Source: Lactiplantibacillus daowaiensis
Lineage (GTDB): Bacteria > Bacillota > Bacilli > Lactobacillales > Lactobacillaceae
Direction of reading: 5' to 3'
DNA: 35,770 nt
Assembly: GCF_005405085.1 (NCBI RefSeq)
Contig: NZ_BJDJ01000026.1
Location: forward strand, 1 to 35,770
The notes beneath the pieces were generated by a model, which made no database searches, was not told the origin of the DNA, and was given only the letters and a program-made list of their open reading frames with translations. Each line of letters opens with the position of its first letter. The first letter of the stretch is position 1. Both the position numbers and the translations under genes were made by a program. Shown one piece after another: positions 26,210-34,660 of the stretch.

Positions 26210-27227
26210 AGACGTCATAAATATTAGAAAATTGATAGGCAGTTTGATAGGTGACCGGAATATTCGGTTCAATGATGATGCTACCAAATTCTTTATGATG
26301 AATCGCATCTGGTAACGTTTGTGCTTGTAAAGATACCCCGAGCTGTGATCGCATCGGTTTGCCACCATTAAGGCGATAACGGTCATCCCGATAATTTGTC
26401 GCACTTGAAACAACGACCGCTCGCGTATTAGTGTGCATGGTCAGCTTACGACCACTGAGACGATCAAGTAACTCGACTTGTGGGTAAGGCGTATTGTTAA
26501 GCACAAAGCCGTGGCGCAATCCGCCTTTGATAGGCGCGATTTGGGGACCGATTTCAGCTGGTTCCCGAAAGTCAAATGGCGTATCGGTGACCCAAGGTAA
26601 TTTACCAGTTGGGAGGCCATGTTTCGTTAAGCTTGAATATTCATCAGCATTGATTTTTAAAATTTGTTGGTCAATCGTCCGTTCAGCATCGCCACTTAAA
26701 TTAAAGTAGGCGTGGTTGGTTGGGTTGAAGAGTGTCGTTTTATCACTTTTACCTGTGTAACTAATCGTGAACTTGCCAGTGTCATCTAAGATGAAGTTAG
26801 CGGTGATCGTCATGGTCCCGGGATAGCCATTTTCGCCATCCAACGTAATGTATTGCATCACGAGCCCGACTTGGTCTTTGGTTTGGAGCTTATGTTCTAA
26901 AAACCAAGGTTCAAAAGCAATTTGTGGCAAGTTGCCACCGTTTAGATGATTTTCACCAGCATTTTGTGTGAGTTCATATTGACGCCACTTGGCATTTTTA
27001 ATAACACCAGCGACGCGCGCGATGGTCGCGCCGAAAAATGATTGATAAGTGATATAATCTTCGAGATTGTCAAACCCCAAAATGACATTTTCAAAGCGAC
27101 CATCCTTATCATGTGTTCGAATTGCTGTCACTGTGGCGCCCCAGTCCATGATAGTGACACTCATATGATGATTATTTACTAGCGTATACGAGTTGATACC
27201 GTTCGCCTGATGTTCAATAATTTTCAT
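26208..27227 (-). CDS. Aldose 1-epimerase-like protein with altered active site
   Basis: This 339-residue protein has the full-length GalM (mutarotase) fold: WGATVTAIRTHDKDG, FFGATIARVAG, NPTNHAYFNLSG and a C-terminal PDA motif. Key residues depart from GalM. The His of the LHGG motif is Asn96 (HLNGG). The Asp of the YDHNFVL motif is Arg238 (LRHGFVL). The catalytic Glu of LETQ is Gln301 (LQAQTLPDA). Arg71 and His172 remain. It may therefore bind sugars without mutarotating, or use a different reaction. ATG at 27227 follows AGGTGG; a longer in-frame start at 27290 has no such site. No sugar-catabolic genes are adjacent. Confidence 0.85.
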   Translation of the reverse strand: MKIIEHQANGINSYTLVNNHHMSVTIMDWGATVTAIRTHDKDGRFENVILGFDNLEDYITYQSFFGATIARVAGVIKNAKWRQYELTQNAGENHLNGGNLPQIAFEPWFLEHKLQTKDQVGLVMQYITLDGENGYPGTMTITANFILDDTGKFTISYTGKSDKTTLFNPTNHAYFNLSGDAERTIDQQILKINADEYSSLTKHGLPTGKLPWVTDTPFDFREPAEIGPQIAPIKGGLRHGFVLNNTPYPQVELLDRLSGRKLTMHTNTRAVVVSSATNYRDDRYRLNGGKPMRSQLGVSLQAQTLPDAIHHKEFGSIIIEPNIPVTYQTAYQFSNIYDV

Positions 27228-27359
27228 AATAATCCACCTACTCCCAAAATATGCCGAGACAATTAACCGTTCACTACCAGTATATTTCATCTAACGCCAG
27301 AATGCGAACGATTACATGGCGATATTGTGTCTTTTTTAACATAGTATTGATAATTGATT

Positions 27360-27387
27360 TGTCACACAAATGTAACAAAAATGCAAA
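27360..27387 (+). promoter_or_regulatory. WalR-like direct repeats upstream of the GH73 gene
   Basis: TGTCAC (27360-27365), TGTAAC (27371-27376) and TGCAAA (27382-27387) are spaced by 5 nt each, an 11-bp period. The WalR (YycF) consensus is two TGTWAH hexamers 5 nt apart. One hexamer matches fully and two have one mismatch. WalR controls wall hydrolases in other Firmicutes. Confidence 0.5.
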
Positions 27388-27456
27388 CTTATGGCGTCAG
27401 GGGTAGCGGCACACGGATGCTAGGTTACAAACGCTGATTCTACGGGGTTTAAAAGC

Positions 27457-27485
27457 TTGCGAGCGCTCGCAATATCCGGCATAAT
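27457..27485 (+). promoter_or_regulatory. Promoter of the GH73 gene with a 16-bp palindrome
   Basis: TTGCGA (27457-27462), a 17-nt spacer and CATAAT (27480-27485). TTGCGAGCGCTCGCAA (27457-27472) is a perfect 16-bp palindrome covering the -35 and part of the spacer, an ideal repressor site. The rest of 27228-27525 holds no gene. Confidence 0.6.
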
Positions 27486-27525
27486 ACGGATTGAAAACAT
27501 AATCGGTATAGGGGTTGGCATTTAC

Positions 27526-28629
27526 ATGGCTACACGCGTCTCATTTAAACACATTGGCAAGCAATTGCTTTTGGGACTATTAGTGATTGTTACGGTGGTC
27601 GGTTGGCTAGGTACACCGCGAGTCGCTGCATCAACGCAAACCAAGTTTATCAATAAGCTCGGTCCGAATGCGTTGACGGTGTCACAAAAATATAAATTAT
27701 ATGGTTCAGTTATGGTTGCGCAAGCCATTGTCGAAAGTGGCTGGGGTAAGAGTACCTTATCTAAGACTGCCAAAAATTACTACGGGATTAAAGGTAGTTA
27801 TCATGGTAAGTCAGTCACGATGCGGACGGCTGAATATTCGTCAAGTGGGACGTTATATTATACGAATGCAAAATTTCGTAAGTATCCCTCAATTAAAGCC
27901 TCAATGACGGATAATGCGAAGACCTTGCGAAATGGGACCGCTTGGAACCATAATTATTATTCCGGCACTTGGCGGGCTAACGCTAAAACTTATAAGCAAG
28001 CGACGGCGGCGTTGTCGTTACGATACTCGACCAATTCCGCCTATGGCACGCAGTTAAATCGGATTATTAGTTCTTGGAACTTACAACGTTATGACAAGAC
28101 CTTTGCGGTGGCAACGTATGACGCCTACAATGCGTATACCATCATGAAATCGTCTAATCATCGCATCTATTCACACATCGTCAATACCCGGGCAAACATC
28201 ACGTCACGCTCTAGCAAGACTTACGCCAACCAGATTGTCGCCATTGACATGAAGGGGACGAAGAAGAGTGGTACCAAGGATTGGTACCGGGTTAAAGCGG
28301 GGACAAAGAAGGGTTGGATTGCAAAATCCGCTGTCATGCATACGAGCAAGTTAAAGGCTAATGTTGTGGCAGCACATAACAAGCTCTATAAGCCTGCCGT
28401 TAAGACACAAGCTAAAACGACTGATAGTAGTAGCAGTAGTACAACGAGCACAACCGCCACAAGCAGTACGGCTAAAGCCAAAGCATTAAGTAGTAGCAAT
28501 AGTGAAAGCACGACTGAAAGTAGTACAACTGACAGTCACGCATCAAGCAGTTCAAGTACGACGCAAGCAAGCGCGGCTAGTGAAAGTGATGCGACAAGTA
28601 CCACTAAAGCTGACAGTTCAACTGAATAG
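27526..28629 (+). CDS. GH73 N-acetylglucosaminidase, secreted cell-wall hydrolase
   Basis: This 367-residue secreted enzyme would cut peptidoglycan glycan strands. An N-terminal signal peptide (about 1-35, hydrophobic LLLGLLVIVTVVGWLG) precedes a GH73/LytG-like domain (about 36-185) with the catalytic Glu70 in AQAIVESGWGKS and the family block NYYGIKGSY, FRKYPSIKASMTD. An SH3-like wall-binding module follows (about 195-285, DWYRVKAGTKKGWIAKSAV). Residues about 300-367 are almost entirely Ser, Thr, Ala, Asp, Glu and Lys, like the O-glycosylated AST region of L. plantarum Acm2, but at the other end of the protein. ATG at 27526 has AGGGG about 11 bases upstream. WalR-like sites suggest wall-stress control. 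Confidence 0.88.
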   Translation: MATRVSFKHIGKQLLLGLLVIVTVVGWLGTPRVAASTQTKFINKLGPNALTVSQKYKLYGSVMVAQAIVESGWGKSTLSKTAKNYYGIKGSYHGKSVTMRTAEYSSSGTLYYTNAKFRKYPSIKASMTDNAKTLRNGTAWNHNYYSGTWRANAKTYKQATAALSLRYSTNSAYGTQLNRIISSWNLQRYDKTFAVATYDAYNAYTIMKSSNHRIYSHIVNTRANITSRSSKTYANQIVAIDMKGTKKSGTKDWYRVKAGTKKGWIAKSAVMHTSKLKANVVAAHNKLYKPAVKTQAKTTDSSSSSTTSTTATSSTAKAKALSSSNSESTTESSTTDSHASSSSSTTQASAASESDATSTTKADSSTE

Positions 28630-28630
28630 T

Positions 28631-28674
28631 GTTAAATTAAACGGTGCGCTGATTGGCGCACCGTTTAATTTAAC
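28631..28674. terminator. Hairpin terminator after the GH73 gene
   Basis: A perfect 19-bp stem (28631-28649 with 28656-28674) with a 6-nt loop starts right after the stop codon. The downstream T-run is weak. Confidence 0.75.
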
Positions 28675-28694
28675 TTTAAGCTTCGTTTCTCAGC

Positions 28695-28723
28695 TTGACG
28701 CTCAGGAAGTTCTCTAGTAACAT
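28695..28723 (+). promoter_or_regulatory. Promoter of tagH
   Basis: TTGACG (28695-28700), a 17-nt spacer and TAACAT (28718-28723), about 70 bases before the tagH start. Confidence 0.5.
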
Positions 28724-28792
28724 GAAGCAGTTAGTTTAGTAACGAAGAAAGAAATAGCGGGTTTGTTCGCTTATAATTTAGGAAGTATTAAA

Positions 28793-29878
28793 ATGACAAC
28801 TGATTACAAAATTAAAGTTCAAAATGTGACCAAGGAATTTGATTTGTTTAAGACGCGTTCTGACCAATTAAAAGCCTTCTTCTCACTTTCCAAGCAACAG
28901 ATCCCCGAATTCTGGGCCTTAAAAGGGATTTCACTTGAAGTCCATGCCGGTGAAACCCTCGGCTTAATTGGGGTCAATGGTTCCGGTAAATCAACTTTAT
29001 CGAACATCATTTCGGGTGTCATTCCACAAACGACTGGGGTTGTTGATGTCCGTGGGGACACCTCGATCGTTGCCATCAAGTCTGGATTGCGCAGTCAATT
29101 GACTGGGTTAGAAAATATTCGATTGAAAGCCTTGATGATGGGGATGACCAACAAAGAAATCGACGGCATGTTAGATGATATTGTCGCGTTTGCTGATATT
29201 GGTGATTTCTTGTATCAACCGGTTAAAAGCTACTCTTCTGGGATGAAGTCACGGTTAGGGTTTGCGATTGCGGTCCATATTAATCCAGATATTTTAATTA
29301 TTGATGAAGCATTATCTGTTGGTGATGATACGTTCTATCAAAAATGTGTGGAAAAAATCAAAGAATTCAAAGATGAAGGTAAGACGATTATCTTTGTCAG
29401 TCACTCATTAAAACAAATCGAAATGATTTGTGACCGGGTGGCTTGGATTCAATACGGTGACTTAAAACAAATTGGTGAAACTGAACCGGTCGTTGCGGAA
29501 TACCGGAAGTTCATCAAGTGGTTTAAAGCTTTATCGAAAAAAGATAAACGTAAATATCAAAAGGACTCTAAAGAAAAGCAGAAACACTTTGATATCGATG
29601 CTTATCAAAAGCAAGTCACTGAAGAACGGCAACAAGCCGAACCCGATAATACGCATGTGGCGAAAGATGTGCAACACGACTTTTACAGTAGTGTGATTTC
29701 AGAAACCATGCCACTACGGACGAAGTTATTCTCGTGGGCGTTATTGATCGTATTGGTCTTCTTGATGCTAGTCAATGTATCTGGGCATTCATTAACGAGT
29801 GTGGTTTCAAATCCATCCTCGATTTTGCATCCAACGACAACTTTGACCGGTCCTGGTGTGACTAAGTCAGTTAAATAA
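28793..29878 (+). CDS. tagH: Teichoic acid ABC exporter ATPase (TagH type)
   Basis: This 361-residue protein is the ATPase of a wall teichoic acid (or related polysaccharide) exporter. The ABC domain has Walker A GVNGSGKST (60-68), signature YSSGMKSRLGFA, Walker B ILIIDEALSVGDD and the switch His in FVSHSLKQIE. After a basic linker (about 240-310, rich in Lys and Gln) comes one membrane helix (FSWALLIVLVFLMLVNVSG) and a short outer tail, as in TagH of Bacillus but with a much smaller extracellular part. No tagG-like permease is adjacent, so the partner must be elsewhere. ATG at 28793 follows AGGAAG with 7 nt between; an upstream in-frame ATG at 28763 precedes that site. Confidence 0.88.
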   Translation: MTTDYKIKVQNVTKEFDLFKTRSDQLKAFFSLSKQQIPEFWALKGISLEVHAGETLGLIGVNGSGKSTLSNIISGVIPQTTGVVDVRGDTSIVAIKSGLRSQLTGLENIRLKALMMGMTNKEIDGMLDDIVAFADIGDFLYQPVKSYSSGMKSRLGFAIAVHINPDILIIDEALSVGDDTFYQKCVEKIKEFKDEGKTIIFVSHSLKQIEMICDRVAWIQYGDLKQIGETEPVVAEYRKFIKWFKALSKKDKRKYQKDSKEKQKHFDIDAYQKQVTEERQQAEPDNTHVAKDVQHDFYSSVISETMPLRTKLFSWALLIVLVFLMLVNVSGHSLTSVVSNPSSILHPTTTLTGPGVTKSVK

Positions 29879-29884
29879 AGTGAG

Positions 29885-29916
29885 ACTCGTTTGCCAATTG
29901 GCAGGCGAGTTTTTTT
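29885..29916 (+). terminator. Terminator of tagH
   Basis: ACTCGTTTGCC (29885-29895) pairs with GGCAGGCGAGT (29900-29910), with two G-U pairs, followed by seven T. Confidence 0.88.
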
Positions 29917-30153
29917 ATGGCCAGAATCATTAAAGCATATCATGAAATTAATTACGGTTTTCGAGAAAATTAGCTGATTTTCAAAATAAGCAATAGTCAT
30001 GATTAGTTTAACTAATTTAATAATATAAATGATGAAGGCCGCTGTTAATACGATTGGTAACGCTTTTTCTATGAGCGTAACTTGATTTGAAGGCGTGTAT
30101 TATCAAAATATCTATCAATTTTTGGTAATTTTTCTATTTATTTTCACTAACTA

Positions 30154-30182
30154 TTGACAACGCTTTCAAAAACGCTTATTCT
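30154..30182 (+). promoter_or_regulatory. Promoter overlapped by a cre site (CcpA)
   Basis: TTGACA (30154-30159), 17-nt spacer, TATTCT (30177-30182). TGACAACGCTTTCA (30155-30168) matches the cre consensus TGWNANCGNTNWCA at every fixed position and overlaps the -35, the arrangement expected for repression by CcpA. A weaker cre-like sequence lies at 30055-30069. The remaining part of 29917-30150 is AT-rich with no gene. Confidence 0.75.
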
Positions 30183-30188
30183 AAGCAT

Positions 30189-30264
30189 GTAAGGTATTTA
30201 GTTACCTTCTAATCAATTCTCTTTCTCTCTTATGCCGACCACTATCTCTGGATAGTGGTTTTTT
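30189..30264 (+). ncRNA. Candidate CcpA-controlled small RNA, about 76 nt
   Basis: From the predicted start near 30189 the transcript would hold a 5' hairpin AAGGTA/TACCTT (30191-30196 with 30203-30208), a pyrimidine-rich single strand at 30217-30231, and a terminator stem ACCACTATC/GATAGTGGT (30238-30246 with 30251-30259) followed by six T (30259-30264). No ORF with a ribosome binding site fits; a 7-codon ATG frame at 30232 runs into the terminator. No gene lies downstream on this strand, so it is not a leader. This layout is that of a trans-acting sRNA. Identity unknown. Confidence 0.6.
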
Positions 30265-30288
30265 GTTATGACCAAAAGTTAAGTAATC

Positions 30289-30318
30289 AAAAACCGCTTG
30301 GCAAGTTGTCAGGCGGTT
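30289..30318 (-). terminator. Terminator of the EAL gene
   Basis: On the minus strand AACCGCCTG (30310-30318) pairs with CAAGCGGTT (30292-30300), followed by T5 (30289-30293 region). Confidence 0.78.
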
Positions 30319-30326
30319 CGTTAAAC

Positions 30327-31004
30327 TTAGAATTCAAAATCTAGCGCCAATGATTGTGGGGCGACAGGTTGGCTATATAAGTAGCCCTGATGGATGTTAA
30401 CTTGATATTTCGCCGCTAACGCTTGATCTTGGGAGTCTTCAATCCCTTCAAGAATCATGGTCAATTGATGGGCTTGCGCTTGTTGGACCCAAAAAGCCAA
30501 TTGAGTGGGAATTTGATCAGCGTCGCCACTCATCCGCAGGTTTTGCATCGCAAATTTAATCTTATCTGCATAAGGTAAAAAGGCCTTAATATTGGCGTAT
30601 GTATTTGAACCTGTGCCGACGTCATCTAAGTCGAGCTTCATATCATGAGCATGCAAGACTTCACTGTAATGTTGCATTTGTGCGAGGGTGGGGGCCTCAG
30701 TGAACTCGATGGCAAGCTTGACGTGTTGAATTCGGCTTTTTAGGTTTAAAAGTGTTGCAAGTGTATCTGGATGATCGAATTGGGCGCGATTCAAATTAAA
30801 CGCTAAAAATTGGTGTGCCAGTTTTGGCCCCAAATCGTAAGCTGTCTGCTCAATTAAACGCGCTTGCTCGGCAACGGTCAATTCTAAAAAGTTGGTCGGT
30901 ACTCGCCAACCGTTGGGGCCTTTTTTGCGTAATAGGGTTTCGTAGCCGTAGACGCGGTGGTCATGGATATTCACTTGTGGTTGTACAAAGAATTTAAAGA
31001 TAAT
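30327..31004 (-). CDS. EAL-domain protein, probable c-di-GMP phosphodiesterase or sensor; non-AUG start
   Basis: This single-domain EAL protein of about 225 residues would hydrolyse or bind cyclic di-GMP. Motifs are FVQPQVNIHDHRVYGYETLLR (E of E-x-L at Glu22), FNLNRAQF, IEFTEAP, KLDLDDVGTGSN (DDFG-like, here DDVG), DKIKF, ILEGIED and HQGYLYSQP, so most metal and ligand residues persist. The first ATG/GTG/TTG in frame is GTG at 30974, but that would cut off the first beta strand. A perfect AGGAGG at 31010-31015 sits 5 bases before ATT (31004) and 8 before ATC (31001), both in frame, with a stop just upstream. I therefore place the start at ATT 31004. No GGDEF gene is in the window. Confidence 0.72.
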   Translation of the reverse strand: MIFKFFVQPQVNIHDHRVYGYETLLRKKGPNGWRVPTNFLELTVAEQARLIEQTAYDLGPKLAHQFLAFNLNRAQFDHPDTLATLLNLKSRIQHVKLAIEFTEAPTLAQMQHYSEVLHAHDMKLDLDDVGTGSNTYANIKAFLPYADKIKFAMQNLRMSGDADQIPTQLAFWVQQAQAHQLTMILEGIEDSQDQALAAKYQVNIHQGYLYSQPVAPQSLALDFEF

Positions 31005-31059
31005 ACGCTCCTCCTAACGTCTGGCTGACCCATTTGCGGGTGAGTCGTTTATTGAACTT

Positions 31060-31088
31060 ATTGTATGATAAAGTAATCTTGTGTGCAA
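31060..31088 (-). promoter_or_regulatory. Promoter of the EAL gene
   Basis: On the minus strand TTGCAC (31083-31088), 17-nt spacer, TACAAT (31060-31065). The leader of about 50 bases includes a small ACCC/GGGT hairpin just before the ribosome binding site. Confidence 0.65.
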
Positions 31089-31111
31089 TTGATTTATGAT
31101 AAAATCAATTG
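31086..31111. promoter_or_regulatory. Inverted repeat next to the EAL promoter
   Basis: CAATTGATTT (31086-31095) and AAATCAATTG (31102-31111) form a perfect 10-bp inverted repeat with a 6-nt spacer. It touches the -35 of the EAL promoter and lies about 55 bases before the -35 of the divergent gene, so one regulator could act on both. Confidence 0.5.
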
Positions 31112-31165
31112 GAAATATTAAAATTATTATATTCTTGAGACCTAACTTAACAATCCAGCTGACTT

Positions 31166-31194
31166 TTGACAAGCGTGGGCTAGCCCGCTATACT
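31166..31194 (+). promoter_or_regulatory. Promoter with palindromic spacer
   Basis: TTGACA (31166-31171), 17-nt spacer, TATACT (31189-31194), a strong promoter for the gene at 31218. The spacer contains the palindrome GGGCTAGCCC (31177-31186), a possible operator. Confidence 0.75.
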
Positions 31195-31217
31195 AAAATT
31201 CGAAGTGAGGGATTAAG

Positions 31218-31526
31218 TTGAAAAATCATGAAACTTTAGATTTGATTCAAGAAATCACCCGTAATGACGGGACGACTTACATGGAAATTGGCAACATGGT
31301 CATGAATGGCCGTGCTGAATTAGCCGCTGAACGAGGCTTTATTAAGCAAGTTCGAATCTTGCAGCTTAATATTCCACATTCCACGCATGTGGCAAATTAT
31401 CAACAATACATTAATGAAAATTTCGAAATCCCAGATGAGTCGATGGATCACTGGGATGAATGGACGAAAACCGACGAGATGCAAAATGAAGTCGATTTGA
31501 TTTTAAAGGAAAACCATATCGGGTAA
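31218..31526 (+). CDS. Small conserved-looking protein, function unknown
   Basis: The 102-residue product is acidic, with no signal peptide, membrane segment or cysteine. It begins MKNHETLDLIQEITRNDGTT and has a middle hydrophobic strand (IKQVRILQLNI) and an acidic C-terminus rich in Asp, Glu and Trp. The start is TTG at 31218, with GAGGGA 5 bases upstream. I do not recognise a family. A strong promoter and its own terminator make it a monocistronic, probably well-expressed gene divergent from the EAL gene, with operator-like elements between the two. Confidence 0.75.
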   Translation: MKNHETLDLIQEITRNDGTTYMEIGNMVMNGRAELAAERGFIKQVRILQLNIPHSTHVANYQQYINENFEIPDESMDHWDEWTKTDEMQNEVDLILKENHIG

Positions 31527-31535
31527 CCTGAGTGG

Positions 31536-31561
31536 CATCAGCGGTCGGCTGGTGTTTTTTT
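31536..31561 (+). terminator. Terminator after the small protein gene
   Basis: CATCAGC (31536-31542) pairs with GCTGGTG (31548-31554), one G-U pair, followed by seven T. Confidence 0.75.
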
Positions 31562-31601
31562 ATTCGCTTAAGTTAATGAGATGAACAGGAGGCAAGCAAG
31601 C

Positions 31602-32018
31602 GTGAATCGTGAGTTATGGCAATTTATGCAAGCTCGATTTCAGACAAAGTTTCGCTTTCGCAACGAGTTTGAATCAACGTTGACCTTAAAGATTTTATTG
31701 CGTTTAGTGACTGAACATACAGAAAGTTTATTATTAACGCGTCACGATGTGGAAACGATGTTGGGTCAATCGCTAGACGCCCCAAATATTCGGCGCGCTT
31801 ATTTTCCCAAACAAACGATGACTATGCTAGAAACCGCACTTGATGAATTGAGCACGTTAAGTATTATTGTGCAAGCTCAGGTTGGTCGGGTACGTTATCC
31901 GGTCTTTCACAGTGTCCAAATCGATCAAGTTTGTGACCGGATCGTGTTTAATTTAAATATTGATGTGTTGCCACAGTTAAATCAGTGGTCAACTGAACTA
32001 ATTTCAGAATCGAGGTAA
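31602..32018 (+). CDS. Hypothetical protein, 138 residues
   Basis: This soluble protein has no recognisable motif. It is mostly helical in appearance (MNRELWQFMQARFQTKFRF, LTLKILLRLVTEHTESLLL, MLETALDELSTLSIIV) and ends with a strand pattern RYPVFHSVQIDQVCDRIVFNL. The alternation recalls small winged-helix folds, but that is a guess. I chose GTG at 31602 because AGGAGG lies 9 bases upstream; an in-frame ATG at 31581 precedes that site. It is 7 bases ahead of the nitroreductase gene and surely co-transcribed, so the two may act together. Confidence 0.75.
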   Translation: MNRELWQFMQARFQTKFRFRNEFESTLTLKILLRLVTEHTESLLLTRHDVETMLGQSLDAPNIRRAYFPKQTMTMLETALDELSTLSIIVQAQVGRVRYPVFHSVQIDQVCDRIVFNLNIDVLPQLNQWSTELISESR

Positions 32019-32025
32019 CTAATAG

Positions 32026-32778
32026 ATGTCCAATTCAGTGATTGAAACGTTAAATGCGCATCGGACACACCGTAACTTCACCGATCAGCCAGTGAGCGAT
32101 GCGACGTTGGCAACGATTATTACCACGGCGCAACAGGCCCCAACCAGTCAGTACTTACAAGCTTATAGCTTGGTGGAGATTACTGATCAAAAGGTACGCC
32201 AACAATTAGCAACCATTACGACGAAGCCCACAGTGGCAACGCAGGGGCGTTTAATGGTCGTTTTAGCCGACCAAAACCGGAATGCTTATCTGAGTGCAAC
32301 ACCAACGGCCAAACGCGCTTTGACCGAATTAGACCGGTTTATGGCGAGTGTGGAAGATGCGACCTTGTTTACTGAAGCGATGGTCATGGTGACTGAAAGT
32401 TTAGGGCTCGGCAGCGTTGTTTTGGGTTCGATCAATAATGATACCCAAGCGGTAATCGAATTATTAGACTTACCGCCATTAACGCTACCAGTGTTTGGTT
32501 TTCAACTGGGCTATCCAGCGACCCAACCAGAACGGAAACCACGCCTGGGGTTAGATGCCATCTTATTTAAAGACCATTATGCCCAACCGGTGAGCTATCA
32601 GGCGGCTTTAACTGCTTTTGACCAACAGCTGCATGCATATTATCAACAGCGAAGTAGTCATGCACGTGATGAACAACTCAGCCAACTGACCCGTGAGGCT
32701 TTGGGCTCAGCAGCCAAGCGCCGTGACTTTTTAAAAGTCGCCCGGCAACAAGGCTTTTTACCTGAAATTGACGCTTAA
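32026..32778 (+). CDS. NADPH-dependent nitroreductase / flavin reductase (NfsA-FRP family)
   Basis: This 250-residue FMN oxidoreductase would reduce flavins, quinones or nitro compounds with NAD(P)H. Motifs are LNAHRTHRNFTDQPVSDATL at the N-terminus (FMN phosphate-binding HRSxRxF type), AQQAPTSQYLQAYSLVEI, VMVTESLGLGSVVLGSINND (FMN ring region), and the C-terminal FGFQLGYPATQPERKPRLGLDAILFKDHY, the family's hallmark KPRLP-like block. Length is typical. It follows the hypothetical gene by 7 bases and ends before the bidirectional terminator at 32819. The in vivo electron acceptor is unknown. Confidence 0.9.
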   Translation: MSNSVIETLNAHRTHRNFTDQPVSDATLATIITTAQQAPTSQYLQAYSLVEITDQKVRQQLATITTKPTVATQGRLMVVLADQNRNAYLSATPTAKRALTELDRFMASVEDATLFTEAMVMVTESLGLGSVVLGSINNDTQAVIELLDLPPLTLPVFGFQLGYPATQPERKPRLGLDAILFKDHYAQPVSYQAALTAFDQQLHAYYQQRSSHARDEQLSQLTREALGSAAKRRDFLKVARQQGFLPEIDA

Positions 32779-32818
32779 CAGATTAATGTACTACTGAAGC
32801 TAGCCAGATTAAGCAAAC

Positions 32819-32859
32819 AAATAGTGCCGCACAACGATGAAAGTTGTGCGGCACTATTT
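32819..32859. terminator. Bidirectional terminator between nitroreductase gene and glpK
   Basis: A perfect 17-bp stem (32819-32835 with 32843-32859) with a 7-nt loop and A/T flanks lies between two convergent genes. Confidence 0.9.
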
Positions 32860-32867
32860 TAATGGCA

Positions 32868-34397
<1,530 letters not shown>

Positions 34398-34418
34398 TCA
34401 TTAATTATTTTTAGGATT

Positions 34419-34432
34419 TGAAAGCGTTTTAA
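34419..34432. promoter_or_regulatory. cre-like site upstream of glpK
   Basis: TGAAAGCGTTTTAA matches the CcpA cre consensus TGWNANCGNTNWCA at all fixed positions except the 13th. It lies 37-50 bases upstream of the glpK start, as expected for catabolite repression. Confidence 0.6.
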
Positions 34433-34660
34433 ATGCAATCTATTTACGCTTAAGATTAGCATGATTTGTTAGATTTGTGAATAAATATAAGAAATTTAAT
34501 AAGTAGGCTGTCAGCCGGAACTAATCAACGATTGACCGCAATTGAATTCAAATGAAGCATAGACCAATCAACGGTTTTAGAAAGGGTTACCATTGTCAAT
34601 TAGACGCACTTCGCCGTCATTTAGCTACTTTGACGATGACAGCTGATGCTGTGCAAACAG
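34433..34660. other. Gene-free intergenic stretch
   Basis: Between glpK and the DUF2812-like gene (34383-34733) there is a cre site, a promoter and no convincing gene. A 39-codon ATG frame (34552-34671, plus) reads like protein at its end (QLDALRRHLATL) but lacks a ribosome binding site. ATAGACCAAT occurs twice (34559-34568 and 34668-34677). Nothing else is seen. Confidence 0.4.

Noticed and set aside
28749..28777. TATAAT at 28772-28777 as the tagH promoter
   Set aside because: Transcription would begin inside the ribosome binding site, and no -35 is present. The promoter at 28695-28723 is better placed.
30232..30255. Seven-codon peptide in the candidate sRNA
   Set aside because: It has no ribosome binding site and overlaps the terminator stem, so it is unlikely to be translated.
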